A model generated the notes under the pieces. That model did not search any database. It was not told the origin of the DNA and saw nothing but the letters and a program-made list of their open reading frames with translations. A stretch of DNA of 64,000 nt from Hirudinaria manillensis (lineage: Eukaryota > Annelida > Clitellata > Hirudinida > Hirudinidae): NCBI GenBank assembly GCA_034509925.1, contig CM067526.1:2326501-2390500 (forward strand). Reading direction: 5' to 3'. A program made the translations under genes and the position numbers. Positions 1 through 14,564 of the stretch are shown here, piece after piece. Position 1 is the first letter of the stretch, and each line of letters opens with the position of its first letter.

Positions 1-540
1 TATATTTAAAATTATTTTTAAATAAATAAATCATATATATATATAAATTTATTGGACCTACGGACGAACTCCTGCTAAATGTTGCATGTAAATACCAGCT
101 ATGGATTTATTATCATCATCGTCGCAAGCGGTCGCTATTACCACCACCACCACCACCACCACCATCACCCGCACCACTATCACTATCATCATCATAGTCA
201 TCGCCACCGTCATCATCATCATCACCACAAAACATCACCATCATCATCGTTGTTACCGTAGGTCATCGTCATCATCATCACAATAACAGAAGCCGAGACC
301 AATTTAACTTCTTATTGACGACCTCCTTATTGACAGCACGAACCACGATAGCATCTCCAACTACGATAATCTCCATCGCCATCGCTATAAATGTATCGGC
401 GTCGACGACCAATCATCGATGAGCAGAGGGTCAACGTGACCAAAGGAAGGGATAGGATCATCGTAAATTCGTGAAATTAGGAAATAAAAAATAAATTACG
501 ATTAATAGGGGATAAAATGTTATTTCAACGGGTTGGTTTT

Positions 541-806
<266 letters not shown>

Positions 807-977
807 TTATTGTTTGAGGATCAGCGTCTTAGAGCGACATTAAGGCATTAGTGGAATGTAGAAAATATTATGAAAACGTAACGAAATTTCAGCATAAAAC
901 TCGAAAGCAAACGCGTGCCTCCGGCATTTTGACCACGTGATCTCTTTCCATGTGTTCGTGAATTTTGCAAAATAAAA

Positions 978-1023
<46 letters not shown>

Positions 1024-1912
1024 TATATATATATTATATTATATATTATGTCAAAAAGAATAACATCACTTATAAATAATTAAAAAATATAATATTACCT
1101 AAAATGTTTTTTTTTAAATATAAATCTCAAAAAACCAATTCAAAATTAGAATTTCTGACATCAAATAGGACGGCATTGTTATAAATTGAGTAATAAATTA
1201 ATATAAATTAGATTAAAAATAACTTTTAATTCCAACTATTTTTTAACTTTTTTTTCCAATTCCGAAATAAATCGTAAAAAATGGTAAAATTAATAATGAT
1301 TGGAAAAAGTAATTATCTTTGAATTAAAAGTCCTATCTTATGGAACTCACCTGGGATTGAATTAATTATTCATGAGCTCAGAGAGACACGTCACAGACAA
1401 AGGCCAGAAGAAGTTGGATGGAATCTTAAGATAATTATAATTGTTGACTGCAAGTATATAAAAATAAATAAAAACAAAAAATAAATAAATGAATAAATAA
1501 ATATATATATAAATAAAACACGAAAGGGATCTAATGGAGCTGGTGGTGATGACGATGACGATGATGACGGCAGTGATGATGATGATGACAATGTGACATA
1601 ATAAAACAATTTTTGCGAAGTAATAATGATATTGTAAAAATTATTATTATTTATTATATTATAATTATGATATCGATTGGAATAATTAGATGGAAATTTA
1701 GAATATAAACAAAAGGATAGAACTTTAAAAAGCATTATGATAAAGATCATCATCATCGGGAATGTCACTCAAAACCAAGTTGTTGTCGTTGCTTTTGTTG
1801 CCAGAGGTCAACCAAGGACATTTGAGGGTCAAGGGTCACAGGGAGATGACGTCCCATAAGTTTATTTATGGATGACGTCTTTCATGATGACGAAGACGAA
1901 GAGATGTCGATG

Positions 1913-2261
<349 letters not shown>

Positions 2262-3749
2262 TTAATTTGAAGATAAATTTTAAATGTGATGAATTAGCAA
2301 AAGATTTTAATGCTGATTAAATTTAAATCTATCGAAAAAAAAAACTAATTGAAAGTACACGTTGACTTTACAGAAGACCTTCAGAAATGCTGTTAAAATG
2401 CATGGATGGAGACTTTAAATTAATTTCTAAAATTAAAAAAAATTAAACCTATTCGTTTTGGAAAATCAATGTCGGAATGTAGGTCATTAGGAATATTAGG
2501 TCGGTTCGAGATGAAAATGCATTAGGTCATAATTTATGTCATTTTCTCACTCACTCCTTCCATCTTTATATATCTTCCATCAGTCCATCCATCCGTCTAT
2601 CTGTCCGTCCGACCGTCCACCCGTCAGAATGAAACTTTATCCGATCATGAATATTGATTTCAACGTTCCGCTTGAACGCTCTCTGGAAATAATTCCCTGT
2701 CGCACCTGAAGACATCCCCGGGGTCAAAGGTTACCCAACGAGTTGGAGATTCTGGAAATTTGTCTGGGTTTCACTTTCGGAATGCCTCCGGCAACAGAGA
2801 GATAGACATTCTTCAAGCAACCTCTTCTCAGAACTGGATACCAACAATAAAATGATTTTTTAGAAATAAAAATAAACTGCAAATATAAATGATATTATTA
2901 ATTAATAAATAAAAAAAGAATATTATTAATTTTCAAATGGACATCGTAAATAAAATGAAATCATCAGGTAATGATTAATGCAAACCACTGATGACGACGA
3001 CGACGATGATGTAATTTAAAAATTTTACGATGCTATGTCAAACTACGAAGACGTGGTGATGATAATGATAATGATGATGACGACGACGACGATGATGACG
3101 GTGATGAAGTTAATTGTTGTTGTAACAAAGAAATATTTTCTGATTCTCCAAGAGGGAATTGTCTCTGAAGCCACTTGGAATAAGTTTTCAACCCGCGGCT
3201 CTTTTGAAGCATTGTTCTGCTTCGAAGATGCCCCAAATAAATTGATCGACGTCGTCATCATCATCGTCATCATCATCATCATCATCATTAAAGTATTGGA
3301 GCCACGCAAGCCACCTTCTCGTGGGCCTCATTATCATCATCATCATCATCTTGGGAACGTTCGAATGGTGAGGATTAATGAGACGGGAAGCATACTTTTT
3401 GCTGTCAAGTGCCTCGATTGTAATCGTCATCATCATCATCGTCTTCGGCGGCGTCGTGATCGTTACCCTCACAGATATCATCACCATCATCATCATCCTT
3501 ATTATCATATCCAATGATATCATCACCATCATCATCATCATCATCCTTATTATCATATTCAATGATATCATCATCTCCGCCGTCGGCATCGTCTTCGTCG
3601 TCTTCGTCGACGTCATTTTAAAAACCATCACCGTGGACATCCTCTTAACGTGGCTTCATTTAAAAGAGAAACCAAAAAGTCATTATCGACCACGAAAACA
3701 TGGCACGAATCAAGAGTATAATGAATGAAACGCCCAGTGACAGTCACTA

Positions 3750-4798
<1,049 letters not shown>

Positions 4799-4970
4799 TA
4801 TCCTAATGGCTATTATAAGTACTATAAGTTGATGCACTTCTGTAGACAAACCAATCATTTGTCATCATTAATGTATAAATACGCATAATTAACGTCTTAA
4901 TTTCAGATTTCCAGTCTGCACCCACAAGACCTACTAGAACCACGTCATCGTTTATAATTAAGACGACCAC

Positions 4971-7900
4971 ATGGCGACGACGACGACGATGAGACCACCA
5001 ACGACGTCGGTCGCTAGCGGCAACGCTGGCGACAGGTTCCCGTTCCACGTGGACTGCGACGAAGGTGTGATTTCAGGTGTCGAGTGGTCGCAATGGCACC
5101 TGTTCATCAACGTGTATCTCACCTGCTTCGTCTGCCTGCTGGGCTTCATCGGGAATTCCCTGACCGTACTCGTCATTTGCAGGTCCGTGCTTTCGCTTTC
5201 GCTTTCTCGTCGATTCGATTTGATCGCGGAAATCCCCACGTCGGATCATGTGCGAGTTTTAACGATGCCCGTTTCCACTTTGCTTTTAAAGTTATTTTTG
5301 TCGGCACTCGAAATGCGAAACAAAGCAATAAATAAAAATAATAAAAAAGAAAACAATAATAAAAACAGCACAAAAAACAACATTCCTTTCCATGAAAACT
5401 AACTGACTATAACTGTGCAACAACAACAATAGCATCGTCAGATCAATAAACACAACGATTTCACAATCTTCACTACAATCGTCGTAGTCATCGTCACCGC
5501 AATCATCGTCGTCGTCGTCGTCATCTTTTATAATCACTGCAAGCACAAACGACGTGTCAAGAGGATCAAAAGTCTTACGGAATCTTTCCATTCCAGGGAC
5601 AAAGACAGATACAACACGACGAATTGGCTTCTCCAGACCTTGGCAGCTGCTGATTCACTGTATTTGGTCACGTGTCTCTATACACAGCCAATCACGATCC
5701 TGCACAAGATGTGGAACAGGGCTCCACCCCAGCATTTGCATTCCATCGATGGTCATCGCATCCAGTTTATCTCCGCTCTGCCTCCGTTTTTGGAATACGC
5801 TCAATCATTTCCATCATCATCGTCGTCGTTACCAGCTTCCGTGACTTTTCTATCATCGCCCACGTTGAACATAGAACAGAAAATCTCGACCAAAGAACTA
5901 AAACATCCTCCTGGATTTCGCAGGCCGATGATGGAGTTTGGCGTCAAAAGGGACCATTTTACTTCCTCCTTTCTAGAAGAGGCCATTACACAGAGGCCGG
6001 ACAAAGGTCGCTCCCTGGCTTACGTTGGAGGATCATCATCATCATTATCATCTTCATCATTATCGTCATCGTTGTTATCGTCGCCATCATCAATAAAGTC
6101 ATCATTATTGATGAAACCCGGAGAAATGATCAATCCGTTGTCATTACCACATCCATTAGCATTCTCTCAATCGTCATCATCCTATAAAATTTCCGAATCA
6201 CCTTTACCACCACCATCATCGTCATCGTCATCACCAGCGGAATCGAAATCTCCGGCGATGATATCGCTGCGAAAGGCATCCATTGTGCCGCTACTGCCGG
6301 TATGGGGCAACAAACAGGAGCCTCGAGATTTGAACCTGGACCCGCGCTACTACGACTCCGTCGACGACTTGATGATGCCCGACTTTTCCTACGAGGACTA
6401 CATCTCTCCGTGCAACGACGCTATGGCCGAAGGACAGCCGGTGGAGAGCCGCAAGGACCTCTGGACCGACGTCTTCATGTGGCCGCTGGCGTCGACGGCG
6501 CATACGGCCACCATTTGGGCCGTCGTCCTCCTCACCAGCGACAGGTACTTGGCCGTCTGCCACCCATTCAAGTCCCATCTCAGAACCCTGAGCAGGATCA
6601 GATGGGCCACCTTCGGTATCTTCGTAGCTGCCGTCGTCTATAACATTCCACTCGTGTTCGAGAGAAAGATCATCTGGAAAGCAGTCCGGCTGGAGTCGAG
6701 CGACCAGGCGACCGCAGGCGACAAGGCGGTCGGCGTGGTCTACCACATGGACGGTAGCGACAAGTCGACGTTCCTAAAAAATCCAGTCTATCAGATGCTT
6801 TACAAGACCGTGGCCTACTTTGTCTTCAAGTCCATCGGTCCGCTTGTTACTCTGTTCACTTTTAACCTGCTTCTTCTTCAGGTTAATTATATTATCGTTG
6901 TATTTATTTACCTATTTGTTTATTAAATTAGCTGTTTTACTTAACTTATTATCAATAAGTGGTGATCACGATTTTCATAGTTTAATATTGACATTTTTTT
7001 TTTGGTATTTTCTACATAAATACCCCTTTAAGACCAATAATTTATTCACGGTCGTCGTAGATGTGTTTATTTATTTTTTCATTCTCCATAACAAAAAAAA
7101 AGATTCCATTTCCGAACATCACGTGGAAAATAATGTCAGAGAAAATTCAAAATGCTTAAAAGATCCTCGGAGAAGACTTGGCAGTCCATCACCCCATCCT
7201 TTGCGTCTGTCTCTGAGAGAATGTGCTGTCTCCTGGTCTTGCATTAAAAATCATCACTCAATTTATTCTGGCGTTTCGAAATGTTTTTACTTCCATTTAT
7301 TTAAGATCAATTTGAGACCTGAATTTTGAGAAGATTTTTCTCCTTAAATTCAACTGAAACGAGCTGAAACGGTTTTGCAACTGTTTTGAAACTGTTGTGC
7401 AATTTCGCCGACGAAATAATAAATTTAGTAATTTAATTTAATAAATAATCTGATAAAATTACTTTACTTACTTTATTTAATAAATAATCTGATAAAATTA
7501 CTTTATTTTAAAATAATTTGGTTTTTATTTAAATTTTAATTTTATAAATCGGTTCTTTGTTTTCTTTTTTTAAAATAGATTTTTGTTCATCAATTTGGTT
7601 TCGAAGGGAGGCAATGAACTGAAACTGTTGAATTTTTTATTAAAAAGAAAAAATAAATAAAAAAGGTTTTTCGATGTCACTTCCGAAATTGGAAGAAGAA
7701 TTAAGCTTCAAATAGAATATTAGAGAATTTTCTGCCTCGTGTTTTATTAATTTTAGTTATAAATATAAATTAAGTTTAATAATTTAAAGTATGAAATTTA
7801 AAAATATTTTTTCTAAGAATTTGAGCGTTAAATAAAAAAAAAAATCATGTAGCCATTTGACTAGTAAAGATGTAACTGTAAAGGTAGAAGCTAAAAATGT

Positions 7901-9136
7901 ATTTTCCAATGGACCAGCTATCAAGGCAGTCTTTTCAAATTCTTTATAAATGAGGACGTTTAAGAGATGTCTTTCATTTCACGAGTTTAAACTTTCCAAA
8001 AATCGCAAAAAAAAAAAACAACAACAAAACAAACTGTCATCCATCGACTCGTGAATCGAATGGAGTTTGTCTCCGTGTCATGTTTTATTTTATTTTTTTT
8101 TTAAAATCGTTTTTCTTAAAATAATGCCTCATCTTTTTCAATTAATGCCTTTTTTTAGGATTAAAATAAGAAAACAAGCCAAACGAAGGAATGAAAAACG
8201 CTGCGATTAATCACGATTAAAAGTTCGATCGATGGCGATATTCGTTAACGCTCGAATGTTTTGTAAATCAAATCTCTCCCTCGTCGAAGAGAACTGGATT
8301 TGCCAACGGTTCGTTTCGGTTGAGAAGAAAACGTTAGCGAATGTTTGCTCTGAACCGCAAATCAAGCATTTTTCAACCTCTTTTGACGTCCATTGATGTT
8401 CAACAAACACGAGACATCAATCAACCTTCCAAATCTTAACAGACCACCTGGGCAGACAACGGGCCCGTCCGAAAGAATTTGCAAGAGACTTTCTACCCCC
8501 AAAAGAATCTAAAATCAATTTCGAATGGGACTCCAAAGATAAGGGCTTGAAAGTTTTTTTTGTGTGTGTTCTGAACAAGAAAAATATGCGTCTTTCCGAA
8601 GCGGGGACAAAACAATGAAGATCGAGCGTACGAATGGAAAGTACTTAAATAGATAAACTCACAAAAGCAAACCGGTTATAAATTGAAAATGAGGAGAAAT
8701 TCTGCCTAAGGACAATAAACGAAGTCTCTGAGATGACCTTTGGCTTGGCATGGATTCGACCCGGGGTCAAAGGGTTTAAGGGCATCCTTTGTCAGTTGAT
8801 ATGTCTGACTGCCTTCCCAGTTATGTTTTTATGAGTTGTTCTTAGAATTTCTCTTCTTTCCTTCCACGAAGTTATTGCTCCTTCTATGGTCCCAGACAAA
8901 TGACTGTTTACGAGGGCCATGAATTATCGCGCATCATTATTTACAAATTTTCCTAACAAAAATCGACAAAATACGACGAATTCTTTCATGTTAAACAGCA
9001 ATAAAGAAGTTTGTTTTGTTTACTTTTGAAGCAAAATGTGACCCAAGGAGGCAAATTGTTTCATTAGTCTGAATGGCTTCCAGGGCCTTTTATTTAAAGA
9101 AAATAAACATACAATCTAACCATTTCTAGTGATCGC

Positions 9137-9188
<52 letters not shown>

Positions 9189-10115
9189 TATTTATATAAT
9201 AGTATCCGCATATTATTATTACCCACCTAGTTACATAATGTTAGTATTTATTTATACTGACTAATTTCGAACATCTTTATTAAGTGCTCTTGCATTAAGT
9301 AGTAGTTGTTGTTGTTTCTGTTGAATGCCCTAATGGTGGCCTCGTTGTCAACAATTTGCTTCAACGAGACCCAATTTCTATATTCTTTTTAATCTCAATT
9401 TGCCGATGCGAATTACATCTCCTCGACAGGTTTATAATTGGTATAATTTTCCTTTGAATTTCGAAAAGATTCGCAGAAAAAAGGAAATCATTTCGTAGAT
9501 AATTCTTTCCAGAAACTTCGTGCGAATAGGAGGCGTCGTGGACGAATGTGCCACAACAACCATCACCACCAACAACAACAGCAACAACAACAGCAGCAGA
9601 AAGTTTCTCAACAATTCCAAATGAAGCCACTCCACTCTCAACAATCTCAGCAATCGTCTCAACATCATCCGGCTCAACAACAACAACAAAATCAGAATCG
9701 ACAACAATCGCACATCGAAAGCAGTTCAAAGCATCGAGAGAATATCACCATAATGCTCATCATTGTGGTCAGCGTGTTCATTGTTTGTCAGCTTCCAGAC
9801 GTATTCCTACGCATCGCCGCCACCCAATTCACGGCCCAATTCCACCACACGATTAGGGACTACTTTCTTCTCTCTAATAGCATTGCCAATCTCCTTCTGG
9901 CTCTTAATTCATCCATCAATTTCTTCATTTATTGCCTGGTCGGCAGGAAGTTTCGAAACATCCTCTTCAACTCTTTGCCAACGACTTGTCGCCGTGGCGT
10001 TCAGAACTGCAGGGGCTGCAGAAGCAGGAATCGCGAGGGAACGCCGGAAGACGCCACCAATCGAGCGGAGACCCACAGAGAGCGAGTAAGCAAAACGACT
10101 CTGTCTGCGAGATGA
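4971..10115 (+). CDS. FMRFamide-receptor-like neuropeptide GPCR (class A), 3 exons
   Basis: Exons 4971-5182, 5597-6881 and 9513-10115 join in frame (AG|G, then CAG|AAA) to give 699 aa ending at a TGA. Seven membrane helices are visible: TM1 at about 45-70 with GN (N62), TM2 81-106 with the LAAAD aspartate D90, TM3 361-386 followed by DRY (386-388), TM4 about 408-427, TM5 about 475-498, TM6 576-600 with CQLP where CWxP is usual, and TM7 617-640 with NFFIY at 635-639. NSSINFFIYCLVGRKF closely resembles FMRFamide-type receptors, so the likely ligand is an amidated peptide acting at the plasma membrane through a G protein. The third intracellular loop carries a poly-Gln run (about 519-528). Oddities are a loop 1 of about 250 residues and no cysteine in loop 2. 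Intron 2 is 2.6 kb and AT-rich. The family is fairly certain, the ligand is not. Confidence 0.85.
6882..9512 (+). other. GPCR intron 2
   Basis: A 2.6 kb AT-rich intron between the TM5 and TM6 exons. The donor is CAG|GTTAAT and the acceptor TTTCCAG|AAA. It contains a tandem duplication of about 55 bp around 7437-7507 and an (ATT)n array at 9137-9184. I see no additional exon in it. Confidence 0.75.
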
Positions 10116-11855
10116 GATGCGTCTCTCCTGAGATGATTTCAAGAACATCCCTCGTTCTGTCCGACATTGTTTCTGATTTGGGGACTACCGAGTCTCGTCA
10201 TAGCGGTGGATTCTCGCACGTGGGAGTCGCAACGCATTCGTAGACTTGTTGAGTTACGATCAACCGCGTAGTCGCGAGGCATTTTCAGCAAACGATTTTA
10301 AAATAGAAGGACTAAACTAAGGAGGCAAATTGTGCGCTGCGTTCAGACAAAATTTACATTACGCCCGTCCGCAAATGTCAAGGTGACAGATTAAAATAAA
10401 CTAGATCAGCATAAAAAGTAGTCCTCATTATTCCATTAGACACGATCTTGAGATGTCGGGAACAATCCAAAAACTCCATTTATAAAGATTTAAACCTAAT
10501 TTATCGGTCTTCAAATCAGTCTTTCGCTGAAAGGAGTTGAAATCTTGAAAAAGAAGGTAAATTATTTGGAGCTGCTGCATTATAGCACTTTATTGACGCT
10601 GGTAAGAGTTGCCAAGGTTCATTTGAATTTTTCTAAATAGATTAATTTATAATATTTAATTAAATAATAATTTTTGCTGAACATCCAAGAAATGTCCTGC
10701 CTTTGCACAGTAATGAGTAATTAAGCAATTTACATTTCATTCGCTAGAGTACACTTTTGTTTTTTACATTCCATTCGCTAGAGTTCACTATTCGCTGTAG
10801 GTAAAAACCCCTTCACGAAGAACATTGCCTCTCAAAGAGACATTCGTTACAATGGAACAGCCTTACAGTTCCGATCAACTTACTCAGTTGTATGAAAGAA
10901 CGATAAAAGAACCTTGTTTTTATGAAATTTTATTCCTACAAATTAAGTTATTATATTTCTTACCGCTGCGTTCAGTGACGAAATTTTAGAATTTATGGTT
11001 TTCAGATTTCTTCAGTCGCTACGAAAAATAGGAAGTAAATTATTTTCGACTGAAATACGAAGTTCCGTTGTTAATCTTTGATTAAATTGCCAAAAATTAT
11101 CAAAACATCACACAAATGGCTGGGATTTTGGCAGTAATATTGCATAATGGCTGCTAATTTTCTACACTAGATGGAAAAAGATCCGGAATTTAGGCGGATA
11201 AGAGTAACAATCCAGTAGGAGTACAAGTTATTAAGGATTTAGAGCCAAATATTCAAAAACATAATTTGGAGCGAGAATGGAAGGATAGTAATTAGCAAAA
11301 CGAAGTGGTTAAGAAAAGAAAGTTTTAACGTTTAGATCCACACAGACATCCAACAGGGCAACTTCTCAAGGATGGAACTCGGTGCGAGCGAAATAAATCG
11401 TACGCCGAGCATTTGTGCGAAATGACCGTGGTATGAACAACAAATCCGAATAATTAACAGATCACGCTTTTTTAATTCTTAATTTTCTTCAGCTTTTTGT
11501 CAGAAGCCTTTTCGTTTTTGACGAGCAGAGGTGCCACGAGAAATTATTGGCGATAAAATCGAAGAAAGCGAATCTCGATGAGGTAGCAGAGAAAGGGATC
11601 CGACGACAGCAAACTTGCAGCGTTCAGCTGAATCGAAGTCGATATTTCTTCCGAGGCAAGGACTTGCGCAAGGTATTTAGAGATCGTCATACCCTGTCTC
11701 ATAGTCACCTCGGCATTGGAAGCTGCTATGGTCGTTTTGTAATCCAGTCGTGCGATTGATCTTCTGATTGAAATGATGGTCGAAGCGCAGTTGTAAATCG
11801 ACAAACAAATTGTCTCGGATTTAGTTTTATTATGCATCTCTAAGTCGCAACAAAC
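10116..11855. other. Intergenic, nothing recognised
   Basis: AT-rich sequence between the GPCR stop and the next start codon. Short open frames on both strands look like no known family and lack coherent splice partners. The 3' UTR of the GPCR and the promoter of the downstream gene must lie here, but no clear element can be placed. Confidence 0.6.
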
Positions 11856-12977
11856 ATGGCCGAACGCGAGACATCTCCAACGAAAGATTCAGAAGATGAC
11901 GAAGAAGACACGTTCGGAGATCTCATCGGATGCCAGCCGATCCTCAGACAACATCATCACCATCGTCTGTCCTTTACTCACAGAAATTCGCTCCACATCC
12001 CAGGCTCAACCGGATTTACTCTCCCGGGAATAAAATTAACAGGTCGACAGTTTCTCGGCCCTCCGGACAGATACGACAAGAAACTGAGGCGCCTCTCGGA
12101 CCCCGGTGGTGGAGGTTTAGGATCACTCAGGCTCGATGAAGTGGGAAGGTGAAATGAAACATTTATAACTTTTCTTCAAAACGTTTTTGAAGTTCATATT
12201 AAAGATACCTGATAATTGCTTCTTCAGAGTTCACAGTCCTAGCGGCAAACTGTGCGACCCGAGACTGGAAGTTATAAGATCGCTGAGTCCCTCGAAAATC
12301 TCCCAAGCTGCGGGAGAAGAAGGGGAGGCATTGGCCACACCTCTCTTGGCTGCAAGGTCGTCCAGATCAAAATCTGTTTTCCAGCTCCCTTGCGGCATAA
12401 ACCCCAGGAGCTTTGAGGGTCGCTCAAGGTTAGTCCGCTCAATAACAGCTAAACATCTATGCGATCAGAAAATATATAACCCTAATCCTAACTCTAACCC
12501 TAACCTGGACATAAATCTTCTTCCTATCTCAGGTCAATGTCAGTTTCTATTCAATCGTGTGGTGAGGGCAAAGCTTCAACTCCGACGAAAACCAGACCGG
12601 ATAGTCCAACTCCTCCGTCGTGCTTCTACGAGCAACCGCTGCTTTTAAGACCTAAACCCTTTCACTTGAAACCGATTCCACCGTTTGATTACCACCGCCA
12701 TCATCTCCTTCGACAGCAGTTAGATCCCATTACACCAGTGATAAGAATAGACGACTCCTCGAGGCACCTAGGCGAGAGGCAAGATGACTACGATGAAGAG
12801 AGAATGGACGAGTATAGTTCCAATCCATCTTCTCCTTTAGAGTTCCTCAGTCCTTCAGCTCTCTTTCGCAGACGAAGGAGTATCTCCCTGGAAGGTTCCA
12901 GACTGGAATCGATCCTAGAAGAAAACTCAAAACCTTCCAGAAAAATGTCTCTCCCTGACTTTGACAACAACGCCTGA
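11856..12977 (+). CDS. Predicted disordered phospho-motif protein, 3 exons
   Basis: Exons 11856-12148, 12228-12428 and 12533-12977 all join as AG|G or AG|A (phase 2) and give a 312-aa protein ending at TGA. The start has a strong context (AACATGG). I do not recognise the family. The N-terminus is acidic (about residues 11-20), then comes a His run (33-36). The body is rich in Ser, Pro and Arg with no membrane span. Several basophilic kinase motifs stand out: RRLSDP (78-83), RRRRSIS (277-283) and RKMSLP (301-306). The first and last also fit the RxxSxP 14-3-3 consensus. Proline-directed sites such as SPSK and SSPLEF are also present. A scaffold or kinase-regulated adaptor is possible, but that is only inference. 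The short introns (79 and 104 nt) and consistent phase make it a credible gene. Confidence 0.7.
12478..12506. repeat. Telomere-like CCCTAA run inside an intron
   Basis: A degenerate run of five to six CCCTAA-like units in the second intron of the gene at 11856-12977. Too short and imperfect to be a telomere. It may be an old interstitial telomeric insertion or chance. Confidence 0.6.
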
Positions 12978-14564
12978 GAGTGGGGAACGTTAAAACTAAA
13001 AAGGTTGTAGCAGCGATCCTAGTTTCACCTGGTTGTTTCACATGATGGATGTCTCGTGTTTTGCAAAAGAAACATGAAAAAGAAAATTCTATTCTTGGAT
13101 CGACTCGAACAGAATCCAGCGACTCCGCTCGATGTAGCACCACAAGTATCGGACGTTCGCTCCGTAAACGTCGTAAGCGTAAACAAAGACTAGTGATGTG
13201 CTGTGGTAGAATGTTCTGAGTAAAACAAAAATAATTTTTCTATTCAATCTAGTTTTTTTTTTGTCTCTCACCCACGTTTGCGATGTATTTTTGTGCATTT
13301 ATTTTTTTAAACAGAATATTTACGAATTATCTTTTCAATTATTTTGTCACCATGCCCCGAAGCAAAAGACTTATTTTCCCTAGTCGGACGACGACGTGAG
13401 AGTACGCTCATTGGATTTAATACGACCCAGCAATAGCACGGAACTCCGCTGTTCAAAATCAATTTAATTTCCGCTTTCATCGCCGACGGCGTCCGGGCGA
13501 AAACTGTCAATCGGGTTGTTATGGCTTTCGATATTATTGAATAAATCGTCTCAATCAATCAACCAGGCCTGCCTCTCATCATCCCCCATCACGTACGGAT
13601 GGCTGCGCGTGGAACAGCGGGGTGCGGAGGGGTATAGGGAGAGGCCGATTGCCGTTCGTTCGCATGCGAGTGCTCGCGTGATTGTTCGTAATGAATCAAA
13701 CATTTCGAACAGACTTTCCCTGCTTAAGTGGACGTTTTGTTCTCCAGCCTTGGAGTAAAGAGCTAATTAATCTGGCTCTCCAGATTCAACCGATTCTAAT
13801 CCTAAAAATTGCCTCAAACCCCTTTCCCCCCCTTGTCCAGGAGCTGGGGAGACCTTGAGGGCGTCCATCAATTAAAGGGGAACCGACAAAGAAATAGGAA
13901 AGCGTCAAGAGGACGAGATAAGGAGCGCCGAACAAGAGTAAACAGCTCGTGTTAGGGAGACGCGTGCAGAACACGGAAGCGCTTTGAAGCAACTAGCTGC
14001 GACAGGCGAGATGCTACTATTGATTCTTGCCTCGAACGATACAGGAGACGAGACCGAACGATAGCCAGAGAGACAGGCAAGCACACAAGCAGATGAACAC
14101 GACGTCAGCAACGTCTCCTTGAAACTACGCGGCCTGAAATGAAACAGACGTTGGCAGAGCTAAGTAAGATGGCAAACATTTTAGAGCCAACAGACGAGGA
14201 GCATTTTGGACGTCTCACTTGGACCCGGAAGACTGGATGGATCAAAAAGCAAAAAGGAAGTAAACAAACATGGCTTCCAAGCTTACAGGAAGCGCTGAGC
14301 GTGTAGTTTCCGGATTGAGCGATAAATGGAATGCACAAAAAATATGCACGGTAGTCGAGGAGAAACTGTTTTTATTATATTATGTTTTAATGTTTTTCTT
14401 TATTAAAAAATAGTTCCAATAAAATAAAATCACATCACTGAGAAGATTAAAAACAGGGGAGGTCCTTAATTAGGCTACCGTAAAAAAGGTTCAATCCCAA
14501 AACGCAGGTGGGCAGTCTTAAATATTCATGAGCCGTAATTGAAAATTCACTGAAAAGAGAGGAG
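12978..14564. other. Intergenic, nothing recognised
   Basis: About 1.6 kb between two convergent genes (the + strand gene ending at 12977 and CFAP44 ending at 14565 on the - strand). The part from 13560 to 14300 is less AT-rich than its surroundings, but neither strand shows a frame with recognisable protein features. Confidence 0.55.

Noticed and set aside
13516..14338. Short frames in the less AT-rich stretch
   Set aside because: No domain, signal peptide, conserved motif or splice partner could be found on either strand.
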